Assembly (NCBI GenBank): GCA_022747635.1
Contig: JAKTNV010000010.1
Location: 43,768,027-43,832,026, forward strand
DNA from: Hetaerina americana
Lineage: Eukaryota; Arthropoda; Insecta; Odonata; Calopterygidae
Direction: 5' to 3'
DNA: 64,000 bases
This document shows, in pieces, positions 23,381 through 34,145 of the stretch. The notes beneath the pieces were generated by a model. It worked only from the letters and a program-made list of their open reading frames with translations, had not been told where the DNA came from and ran no database searches. A program made the position numbers and the translations under genes. Position 1 is the first letter of the stretch; every line of letters starts with the position of its first letter.

Positions 23381-23869
23381 AGTCGTTCCCAAAGTTTAAA
23401 TGGCCAATCTCACTCTCATCGGCCCCTTATACGGGTGGTGGAGAACCCGCCTTTCATTCTCTCCGAAGAAGTTTCATCCTTGAAACCCATATAACTCAGG
23501 CGGCTTCATCAAAACGCCAAGTCGAAGACGTAACGAAAGCGTTGGGATATTGAGTGACCATTATTAGATGGGAGAAAATTACAAATGAATTCGTTCACAA
23601 CAAAAGGTGCCGTGAAGGGGGAGTGCTTGAACGTGAGACCGAACCGATTTCGGAGGCTAATTAATAATTTTACGACCTATTTCTGAGGCTAATTCATTTA
23701 TCAACCATTGTGCATTGCCTATATATTTTTTTTTACTTTGTGTTTGTTCAGTATATCGCAAGATGTGCCCGATTCATAACGTTGTTTAAATGTGTTGTTC
23801 AAATTCTTCTGGGTAAACTAATCTTTTCCAATTTCGTGGAAACAGATTAAAATTTACCAGCACACTTAC
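23381..23869. other. Unique sequence, no gene recognised
   Basis: Nothing recognisable between the GC-rich island and the mariner terminal repeat. Confidence 0.4.
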
Positions 23870-23871
23870 TA

Positions 23872-25197
23872 CCTTGATCAAAAATTTCCTGGAATTTATT
23901 CAGAAAATTAAAAATACAAGTTTATTCATCTAAATCTATATTGTCCCCTTCAAAGTAATCCCCATCGACTGCAACACACTTATGCCAGCGCTTGATCCAA
24001 TCCTCGAAACATTTTTTATATTCGGTTTTCGGTATGTCCATCAGTGCTTCCTGCGATTTTTCCATTACTTCCTCTCGGCTGCTAAAACGCGTTCCCCGTA
24101 ATGGTTTTTTAACTCGATTGAACAGAAAGAAGTCACAGGGAGCCAAATCAGGTGAATTCGGTGGCTGTTGGATGGTATTTGTTGCATTTTTCGTCAAAAA
24201 ATTACGAATAATGATAGCACTGTGCGACGGTGCGTTATCATGGTGCAAAATCCACGAGTTTTCTGCCCACATTTCTGGTCTCTTTCGGCGAATTGCTTCA
24301 CGCAAACGTCTCATAACGCCCAAATAATACTCTTTGTTTACTGTCTGGCCTTCTGGCAAAAATTCATGATGCACTACACCGTTGTAATCCATGAAAACCG
24401 TCAGCATTGCCTTCTTTTTTGACTGAAAACGACGTGGTTTTTTTGGTCTCGGCTCATTTGGTGAACGCCATTCACTTGCCTGATGTCTGGATTGCGTGTC
24501 GTACTCATAAACCCACGTCTCGTCTCCAGTAATGATCCTTTTGATGAATGTGGGATCGGATTCAGCCTCGCAAATCATGTCTTTTGCGACGTCAACACGG
24601 TCTCTTTTTTGCATGAAATTGAGGTCTTTTGGCACCAACTTTGCTGCTACACGACGGAAACCCAAATCATTAACCACAATGTCTTGGGCGGATCCATAGG
24701 CAATGTTCAAGTCCTCCGCTATTTCTCTGATGGTTAATTTGCGGTTATTGACCAACATTTCTTTTACTTTATCAATTTTTTCACCGACTTTCGATGTCAA
24801 TGGTCTGCCACTGCGTTCATCATCTTCGATTGACTCACGACCACTTCTGAACCGCTCGTGCCACTGGTAAACGACCGTTTTTTTTTAGAGAATCGTTGCC
24901 GAAACACTTTTCCAACATTTCCAACGTCCGTGCGCCACTAAATCCGTTTTTTACGCAAAATTTAATACAAGTTCGTTGTTGCAAATTTAAATCCATTTCT
25001 GAAATTGTAAAAAATCGCCAACACACACAGAGATAGATGTACTCTTGGCTACGTAACTTTTGCAAATGTCAAGTTATGACACTAAGATTTAAAGGGAATA
25101 TCAACAACAGATGTACCAATTTAACAAAAAAACAGAACTCAAATCGGAACGATGGGAGCGCCACACGGTGGTTATTCCGGGAACTTTTTGATCAAGG
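23872..25197 (-). mobile_element. Near-complete mariner transposon (1326 bp)
   Basis: Terminal inverted repeats of about 24 bp (23872 onward, and ending at 25197; outer sequence CCTTGATCAAAAA) match with two mismatches and are flanked by TA at 23870-23871 and 25198-25199. Length is normal for a full mariner. The minus strand carries a transposase gene of about 357 codons with a single frame break, about 200 bp of leader and about 50 bp between the stop codon and the left end. Its terminal repeats differ from those of the mariners at 14.4 and 52.8 kb, so three lineages are present. Confidence 0.95.
23922..24996 (-). pseudogene. Mariner DD34D transposase with one frameshift
   Basis: The start ATG is at 24996-24994 (MDLNLQQRTCIKFCVKNGFS, first helix-turn-helix). 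A nine-T run at 24878-24886 (A run in the gene) shifts the frame after GNDSLKK. One base fewer would continue into the conserved YQWHERFRSGRESIEDDERS segment. The rest is open to the stop at 23922-23924. Catalytic motifs are all present: ITGDETWVYEYD, then HHDNAPSH, then SPDLAPCDFFLF, with exactly 34 residues between the second and third Asp, which is diagnostic of mariner. The linker motif HHEFLPEGQTVN is intact. The C-terminus WHKCVAVDGDYFEG matches the family. No nonsense codon occurs. A true mutation or a homopolymer miscall are equally consistent with what I see. Confidence 0.9.
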
Positions 25198-25199
25198 TA

Positions 25200-25893
25200 G
25201 AATTTGTATGTTCAACAGATAGGTTGAATGTTTCAGACGCATTGTATTTCGCCTCGCCCTTCTTCGAGCTTCGGAAGCTTGACCCAGAATCCGAAAATAA
25301 TAGACATTGTGGGTGAGTTACCTAAATTACGAATGATGAACACGAATCAGCGGAACGTGAAATAAGAACAAATTAACACGAATGATAAAACTTGAGATGA
25401 ATTTGGACTGTGATTTTTTTTTATTTTTAGTGATAATTGCTCTATTTTTATTTTATCAATTTCTTGATCGAGAGATTTGATCGAAATGCAGCATATTGCG
25501 GTTCACTTTGTTCCTTTCCTTCTGGTTCATTTGTTCGCCTTGCTTGAGTGTGAGCGTTGGCAGGAGGGGAGTATGGTGGGGGGGGGGCGAGCGTGGTACC
25601 TGGTCTCCTCAAGGTTTTCGATGTCGTAATAAATTGTAGGTGTTCCGTGATTTATTACATTAGCCCAGCCTTTTTATAAACCTACCCTAAATGCTGTGAC
25701 AATGTAACATCCCTGGAAAATTGGTATTGGGGAGCGGGAAGTTAATGATTTACGAGGAATTTCCGCTGGCTTTTACCTTTTGACTTTCCTTCGCCCACGC
25801 TCTTGCATCCGCTACTTTTTGTCCAGTGCTCGTACTGATTCTCGTAAATTGGTATCAGGAGGCACATCTTTAAATTTAGATACGGAAGTCTTA
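25200..25893. other. Unique sequence, no gene recognised
   Basis: AT-rich. A long G run (about 25576-25587) is the only notable feature. Confidence 0.4.
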
Positions 25894-25934
25894 GGTCGAC
25901 TAATTTAACTTTAGGAAAGTTAAATTAGTCGACC
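25894..25934. repeat. Perfect 19-bp inverted repeat with 3-nt loop
   Basis: The left arm 25894-25912 begins GGTCGACTAATT, and the right arm 25916-25934 is its exact reverse complement. The loop is AGG. Just outside, AAGTC on the left and GACTT on the right can also pair after a short unpaired step, so the symmetry extends imperfectly. Structure and size resemble the hairpin at 4618-4667. Confidence 0.85.
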
Positions 25935-28900
25935 GACTTTGCTCCTGTGGAAAGCAAACATGTACTGCATTAAATAGTTTTTATATTCGTCCTTCGATGT
26001 TGGTACGAGTTTTTCGTATTCCCCGGCGAGTGAACTATATTACTGAAATCTGTTTGCCTCGTGCTATCATTTCCAAAAAGTCTTTGAAGGCAGTCGACGG
26101 CGCGCCAAGAATTGGGAGTAGAACTGAAAAACTTCGTAATGTTGGCATTCATTTCCTGGCAAAGCAGTCTGGTCTTAGAGAGAGATGCGAAATTGTCACA
26201 CATCAAGCGCCCGACTGCCGCAGAATGCCAATATTACGGGCCTTTCTCCGAGACTCGATATGCAATCAACTTCGTTTAGACTTGGGGGTGACAGTACATA
26301 TTAAGGATTTGTTTTATCCAACTCTGGATGGACATGATGAGAGACTCGTGCGGGAGAGCCACGCGGATTCGGCGTGATGTCCATAGCACGAGGGCGAATG
26401 ATATCCTTTCCTCGGCCTCTTTATTCGATTCGCCATGGGTTCTGTTGGCGGAGTTCGCGCCACGCTTTCTTTTCGAGTGATTAAAATTCATAAAGGTTCC
26501 TCACACCGCATTATAAGCCAGTTATGGAAACAAGGGAGGCTGAGTGCCTCGATAGCCACGCTCTGCGCTCGCATCACAACAAATTGCCACGGCTTACTTT
26601 TTTTCCCTCGCCGTACTTAGCTTAGTCACCTAATTACCAAAAAAAAGAAGAACCACATCTCAGGAATTCAGTGCATATCCCGAGTTCTCTTGAAAGGATG
26701 CCATTAAAAAATTCTTTCGAAGCCCATTTAGCGTTACCCGATAAAATGCTGATCCGTTGTCGAGGAGTACGCATGAGATTTTTATTCGTGAATCTACTTG
26801 GAATTATTTGAGGATATATGGAAACGTGTAATCGTTCTATATCTCAGTTGCGGTGGGGGTATTATATTTTAAATTGCCTTAATTTCAATGGTAGTTTACG
26901 TACCCACTCTTTCGAGAGCAGGGTTATAAGTTTCTCTTTCGTAGACAGTTGATCGTGGGACACATTTCTCTGAATTTCTCACGTTTGAGTCCTCATTTAT
27001 CTTGGAAATAATGAAAACTGTATCTTGCAGTGTGGGAATCGTCTCTTCGTGCTAGAAAGAAGTCGAGTCATGTGCAAAGAAATGGTGTATTTCTTTTTCG
27101 GGAGTGTTCATATTTTTTTTTCGTTTTTTTGTTTTGCGGATAAATTGGACTTTGTGAGGAAGCGCATTAGTTTTTCCGTCAAAGTGTGATTTTCACCGAT
27201 TCGAAAGAATCGCATCGGTTTCGTTGATCCGTTCAATGTCGCGTGAAAAGCGTGGATCATTGACGGTAATGGGTTCTGTTTTACAATTTGCTATATTTTT
27301 TCGTAAGCGGTAATAACCGAATCTGAAACAATCTCTTGATATCTGCCGCATGCATACCGTTTAGGAGATTTAAAACTGGGACGTTTTAGCCCATAGTTTG
27401 AGATATGACACACGTGTTAAATTCATATTCCTCGTCATCGCTAGTTTGCCGAGCACTTGTTATTTGTTGGCAAGTGGGATCCTGCTTTCGCACCGCTACC
27501 AAGGGATCCGTGCTCGTAAACCCGAGGACAGTTTTAAGCCCCGCGAGATTGGTTTAGGGGCCCGAGTTTTAAAAGGCGCGAGCTCAGCGGAAAAAAAAAT
27601 CTGGTATCCCCCTTTCCATAACCCGAGAGACAACACTCGATAAAAGCGGCGAAAGAAATAAAAAATATCGAACGGGGGACGGGGGTATTCTTCGCGAATT
27701 ATCTCGATACGGGATAAAAACTGCGGATTTCCCGAGGAGTGCGACCTCGCCGCCAATTTTTTTTTCTTCATCCCTCAAGAGAGCTGCTTTTCATCCGCAA
27801 GTGCCGATATTCAACCTCCCACCCTTCCCCCTCCTCCTCCCTAACCTCCCAACCGTCTTCACCTGCCTACCCTCTCTCTGCTACCCTGTGGGGAACAACC
27901 GCCCTGTGGCGCCGACGCTGAGGCGACAGAGGGATGCCTGGAGTGGGTGGTACCCATCCCTGATCCTTGGCATACTCCTTCAGATTCGCTATCCTAAGAA
28001 TCCAGTACTTTCCATGACGATAAAAGTCTCTGTGGGCACCTCATAGAAAGAAAATTGCCCTCCGTTCGACATGCTTGTGGTAGTTATTTCTTTTGTATTC
28101 GGCGATCGTTACCCATGAGGTGTAATCAATCAAGCGACTACTGCATCATATTTTTAGTATCATGGGGGGTTCTAAATAAAGTGGTCTTAAATAACCGGAG
28201 ATATTTACCATTCAAGATCTAATTCTGGTGGCCCTAGAGTATTTTTTACATTCCAGATATTTCCTCTTAAAGTCATCATATCAGTTTATTTTAAGCCCAA
28301 ACTAAATACACCATCTTGATAATTTATTTTAGTTAGCTGGGTTTGCTAATGTTATCATGTCATAAGATTTAAAGGAAAAGCTGACAGAGCTCTTTGCGAT
28401 AAATCATAATTCGTCCATTGTAATTCCCTAATGGGCTTCTAAAAAGACCTTCGGATATCATCGTGGATCCCTTGGTTATGAAGAGTTTTCTTAAACCAGC
28501 TTGCCCCGATCAGTTGCTTTTAAACCATCCATGGTCTTGAATTGTACATTCTAAATATATATGATCAAATTGTTTTGAACTTCGCAATGCTTTATCGATT
28601 CTCAATCCCCTTACCCTTTATCAGCCTCATACGCCTCTAATGGACTTCCGTATTTAACTGTGCATGGGACCTTATTATTAACGACCACGGTGTCTTTGGT
28701 GATGTAAACTGCTCTTTATGTTAAGTATTAATTTCTTTATGTCTTCTTTGTTGTTATTATCCGCGATCTTGAAATGTAAATCTCATTTATTGGCAAGGTA
28801 AAAAAATGTAAACGACAGTTCTATAATTTTTCTCGCAAGTACATGTTATCACTCGTGACTTCCGCAAATCTTTTCAAGTACATCATCTTGATATTCCTAA

Positions 28901-29837
28901 GACTATCGTCTAAACCCATATAGTTCGATTTTTATATTGTCCTGAATTTCTGAACACCTTTGATGTTTGAGCATAATAATCTTATTCGCGGTTGCGATAA
29001 CCGTTGAGGTGTAAGGATGAGCGAATGCTGACCCATTTTATCGCCGAAGAATGCCCGATATGGTGTTTCCAAAGATTTTCAGGACTTAATGGTGTGTGTT
29101 AAAGGTAGCAATAAATTTAAAATTCCTGATTATTTTTGCAATGATCATATCAAGCCCTTGACACTGATTCCGGTAGATAGGCGCGTAATTTAAAGATAGC
29201 ATCATCGGACGTCATATAAGACATGGGTAGAAACCTGGTGAGTATCGATAACCAAGGCTAATGCAATGGACCAGGAACATTGCTTTACCTTTCCCCAACT
29301 ATCCAAAAATAGCTACCCGACTGCCGAATAAAGACAGACGTTCTTGATTTCAAAGTGTCAACTTATGAGTGAAGCATTTCCCGGCGCATTGCCTGGGTAA
29401 GGAGTTGTCTGGACTCAAGTCGTGTTGATAATTCGGACACTAGTGTTTCGCAGGCTGACTCTGACATTATCTTCAGGGTAAATTTGACCTTCAGAAGAAA
29501 ACTCGTCACCCAAGCTGTTCATATTTTTACTATTCATTAGTGAGACGCCGGAAGAGGCAACATTGCCTAATACTTGATAGAAATATGATGATTATTAATT
29601 ACAGAAGTGCCGCGATGGCGGCGTATGTATTTTGATTTTTGATTCTCGGGTGGTACACCATATCAGACTATCCGGGCCATAAAATATTTAATTTTTTTAA
29701 ATAATAAGAGTGAACAAAGGGACACTTTGCCATAGTTTTATTTTGACTGTGTCTATCACTTCCTTGAACATGCATCTTGTCCACGAACTTGGTAATCCTG
29801 GAGAAATGTGATAAGGGTAATAACAAAATAACATAGG
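25935..29837. other. Unique sequence, no gene recognised
   Basis: A 126-codon plus-strand open frame (25997-26377) overlaps shorter minus-strand frames and has no recognisable family. A pyrimidine-rich block lies at about 27795-27890 and a GC-rich, purine-run patch at about 27520-27610. The remainder (28030-29837) is AT-rich with nothing recognisable. Confidence 0.4.
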
Positions 29838-30054
29838 TTTATTTATTTATTTTTTTATTTATTTATCGACTTAATTGGGCGAGGTTGAGACTAATTGTCC
29901 CTTCTTCCACCTAACCCTACATTACAGACATTATATTGAAGACAATTACATACAACCAAGCCCTAGGTGGAGGAAAATCCACCTAGGCGGGAATCGAACC
30001 CGCGACCTTTGGGTTGGTAGGCCAGGACGTTACCCCGCCGCCACCGAGGCCGGC
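29838..30054 (-). mobile_element. tRNA-derived SINE (family 1), full-length copy B
   Basis: On the minus strand it starts GCCGGCCTCGGTGGCGG, with an A-box-like TGGCGGCGGGG (30043-30033) and a perfect B box GGTTCGATTCC (30000-29990). A hairpin follows directly (29988-29979 with 29971-29962, CCTAGGTGGA against its complement). The body ends CCCAATTAAGTCGAT and an A-rich tail of AAATA units (29838-29866). It is about 90 percent identical to the copy at 46880-47074. AGGTTT occurs at both edges (about 29835 and 30056) and may be a short target duplication. Confidence 0.88.
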
Positions 30055-33000
30055 GAGGTTTGATGTACTGGAAAGAGGAGTGGGCTAAATTTACCCTGGC
30101 ACTCTGTACGGCTGTGTTGTATTTTTATGATAATTATTTCCTCAATTCTCTATTTCACTAATGAAAAACATTATTGTTAAGTACCCATCTAATGATAATT
30201 CCCGGCTTTAGAGCCAGTGATCGGGCTGACAAGATTAACACATCATCCGTCGCTGTACTCCTGCGGTAGTGTGTTTGTCAGCGCGAATGTTTCGCATTTG
30301 TTATACCTGTATATCCGCACGCTGATTTAAACCAAGGTCTGAATCATCATCGGAAGGAGTTCAATTAGTTCCATTCCCTGTGGCGGGTGATCCGGAGAAG
30401 ACTCGATACGGTGTTGAGGAAAATGTATGGTGCCTCTTGCTGGTTCAGCGGGTTCCCGCAGGGGCGGGCGACCAAACGAGCCTTCTCGGAGACAGAAAGT
30501 TTCTGGGAAGAGAAAATGCTCTAGCGCTTGGGATCTTTGCCAGTCCCACCCTGTCTTCCACCTCTCCGTCACCCCGCACTCCCTCTCCCAATGTCTCCCA
30601 GACCCGCTCCCCGCTAATTCTCATCTCCGTACACCCTCGCATCTCTTCTCTCCTACCTCTCCCCCCTTGCCAAACCATTCATTCCTTCATTCCTTCCATT
30701 TTACCCGTACGTCACACGCCTCGCTCCGCTGGCATGAATGATTACCCTCCACTTAATTGAAAGCCGCGTGATGCGATCAATGTAAGATGGAAAGAATTTT
30801 ACTGCTGTCCCTTCGTTTTGATGATGCCTCTGAAATACTTAAATGTAAATGCGGATCGGCGTGATCGGGAATATATTGTGGGGAGGCGTCATTGTTCGTG
30901 ATAGATAGGTTAACCAACGCACACTTGCCCTTCCCTACACAGTTAGCACACCGTCTGAATGTTTTCTTCGGAAGCAGGTATTGTCTTAACCGATGGAATG
31001 CAATGCCAAGTTTCACGGGTCTTACTATTGCTCCTTTGGCAACGCTGTGTTACTGAACTATAAACTGCAATTTACATAGATGAGTTCATCCGCTACCTTT
31101 CCCACTTGCCACCTCATGACCGTGCGATATGAGGTTCCGGCGACACGTGATCGATACATTTTTCACCTTTCCCGGGTAGGTCTGGGTATATTTTTAAGAA
31201 CGAACGTAAAAAATCATTGGCAATATTACTTTGTGGTCGATATAATCGGTGTATAAATGATATAATAATCATATAATGAATGATATAATTATCCATTTTT
31301 GAGGAGACGGCTGTATTTATAGCAGTATACCATTTAAATTAATTCTAGCAACTAATTAAAATATGTCGCTACACGAGTAGGGAGACTTGCTAAATCTCGG
31401 TGCGTAGTATAAGTGTTCTGTATTTGCCTTTTCTTCTCGATTTCGAAATTCATATCTACGATTGAAGTCCTGCCGCCGCAATAGTTTTGAGTAACGTTTC
31501 TTTGGCGACGAGATAATCTTCGAGGCAAAACAATTCAGTATTGGTATGTTGCTTTTATCGCGTTGCTGGTGTTAGTTGTAGATTATTTGATTGGGCGGTT
31601 TCCACTCAAATAAGTGATAAGAAGAACGTGCGAACGCTTTGTAATAAATTCTTCATGCCCAAGTCTGATTGTTCTGCATTTATTAGGCGTTCTAGGATAA
31701 ATTACTCGTATTTTAAAATTTTAATGCATCTAAGGTACGCTTCAAAGTAACCTATTGTTTAACTCTCGTTTTCCTATCTTATACCACTTCGGGAATTAAG
31801 CACCAACAGATAATAATATTTCCGTTTGCATTAAAATATTAAGAAGCTGTAGTCACCATCTACAAGTCTTACATCTTGTAGTTTGATTGAAGTAATTAAA
31901 ATAATAAAAGTTATAATTTGCGATGGGAAAGGGTAAATAATTATCTCAGAATGTTCTACTAATCTTTAAGTTTATATTCAAAGATGATTTCTCGATAATT
32001 TTTCCAATCTAATTGTTAACTTATGTTGATGCTAGATTTTATGAGCATTACATGATTTTAGTGCGTTGATATTCAATCAGTTTTTATGAATTAAATATCA
32101 TAATTTTCAATTTAATCATACAATGCTATGCTCGTGTAGAGGTTTAGGAGGTTTGGGTGTATAAATAGCTAGGAAATAGGGGGAAGCTCGATGGGAAATG
32201 TATCTGTTCTCTTAAGGACGAATCATAAAAACTTCTTTTGAATAGGAATGAATATGAGCTTAATTTAGGAGGTCGACCTAGAAATTGAATACTTAGTCAT
32301 TACTTGAACCGAATCCAAAAGTCAAGCATGGAATCCAAAAACAGAAATCCAATTTTGCAAATTCGTAACAAAGAGATCTGCAATGAGGTTATTGAAGGGC
32401 GAGACCCTGATTTGGCATAACGTGACATTTATTTCGGTAAAAAACTATTAGTCGTTTTATTTATGGTGTAGGCTACATTTATTTTCTTTACAAACTACTG
32501 TTTTCATGGCCTAGCGTTGATTGGTTGAATGAATGACAGCAGCTTTAATTTTTTTTTTTTAAGATGCTGCAATTCGTCCTAGTAGGGGAAAGAATGACAA
32601 GCTCAGCAACGAGATAATTACCTACACATCACTTACCTTGCTCTGTGAGCTCAACCTGTATCTGGAACGTTTTAGACGGAACCCTCAGTAATTTTACGCC
32701 CCGTAAAGGCGCTCTTCCTTCATGAACGGAAGAGTTTTAAGATTCCACCCTGATTAAGACGCAGGGAGGGAGATTTAAGGTTATGCTGAATAGAGAGCCA
32801 GCAAAGGAATTGGGTCAAAGAGGATTTAAGATGACGTAGAAAAAATTAGTAGGCGTTTTCATCATTAGGGGAAGAGAGACAAGACATGGTTTTGAAGTAA
32901 TTTGCCTTTAGTTTGCCTGTGAGGTATCATCACATTCCCTACTTGCAGGATACTCGTCATTTTTATTCATTCCCTGCTTTTATTTCGCATATGATGATGA

Positions 33001-33299
33001 TGTTGGCATATAATGAGGAATCAGTGCAAAATTAATAATTGATAAGAAATTATTTTGCGTGGATGATTACCGTTGTTATCTATTGTCAGGTTTCATTACT
33101 ATGATGGACGCACTATATTTATATAGATTGGGATGACATTTTAATTAAATTACGTTCCCTCAAATTTATATCAAATTTATATTGTAATCGGAGCACTTTT
33201 ATAACATCTACGTATTTTATTTCTCAATATTCATTTCCCAACGTATCTAAGCCTTAAGAATTTTCTTTATAATTATACTTATCTTATTATACATATTAT
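30055..33299. other. Unique sequence with one pyrimidine-rich block
   Basis: No gene recognised. About 30540-30700 is C/T-rich on the plus strand, and the 77-126-codon frames around it are composition artefacts present on both strands. The rest is AT-rich. Confidence 0.4.
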
Positions 33300-33441
33300 T
33301 TTATTTTGACTTATGTTTATATTATGATTATATATCTTATATAATTATATGATTATTATAATTATATGATCTTATATATATGATTATGATTATATATCTT
33401 ATATAATTATACAAGATATCATTTCATGATATCTTGTATAA
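33300..33441. repeat. AT-rich direct duplication ending in a perfect hairpin
   Basis: The string GATTATATATCTTATATAAT occurs at about 33327 and again at about 33392. The second copy runs into a perfect 16-bp inverted repeat (33407-33422 and 33426-33441, arm TTATACAAGATATCAT) with a TTC loop. Confidence 0.75.
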
Positions 33442-33954
33442 CAATCCATCAATCCCAATAGACACTGTTATTTTAATTGAATTGAGGTTCTCTTCTCCGT
33501 CGCTTTTCTTTTTAATTTCTAGGGTTTTGCCATCGCAAAAAAATTATATTGGTGAACTTTTTTTCTCGTGTGATCGTGAAATTAAAGCCTTAGTGGGTTT
33601 AAATATTAATTTTGCCATTAGCTTAAAATCAAATTCTTATGCGTAAGCGACTTGCATTATTCGGAGAGCACTCCCACTGATCGAAACCACTCTCTCACTC
33701 GGGGGAAACGGGTGCTTTTTGCGTGAATACTTACCACCGCAAGACCCCGAACACTGCATTGCGGCTGTCACGGAGTAAATTGGTGTTATATTAATTACGT
33801 CATTTCGCGTGCGTATGGCATTGGCAATTTCACAGTTTCTGGGCAGACGTGGATTTCTGTCTGTGTGTGTAATATAGGTTATTATATGATGCCAGGAGGC
33901 AATTTGGGTGCTCGGCACGATTCATCGACCGCGCATTGAAAAGTAGGCACTTCA
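33442..33954. other. Unique sequence, no gene recognised
   Basis: Nothing recognisable. A 93-codon minus-strand frame (33637-33918) has no known family. Confidence 0.4.
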
Positions 33955-34145
33955 CTTGCTGCCTCTCTTATGGGAACCGAGATAGTAGGGGGGAGTGGGT
34001 GGGTGTTAGGTATGGGGGCTGAGAAGGAGAGAGGGTGGTTGGAAGGGTGGGAGAGAGGCACAGGGAGGTGGGAGGAAGCGAGACATGGGACGGATGGAAA
34101 GGGAGCGTTGACTAACTGACCCTCCCGCCGCCTCCGACGTCGATC
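33955..34145. other. G-rich purine tract with G-quadruplex potential
   Basis: About 100 bp (33987-34090) of nearly pure A/G/T with repeated GGG/GGGG runs on the plus strand, ending in a CpG-rich stretch to 34145. No coding signal. Confidence 0.45.

Noticed and set aside
25997..26377. 126-codon plus-strand open frame
   Set aside because: No recognisable domain and an unremarkable length for chance at this base composition.
29838..30054. A genuine tRNA gene for the family 1 head
   Set aside because: The same head with the same body occurs at 46880-47074, and the acceptor stem does not close as in a functional tRNA; a SINE explains it better.
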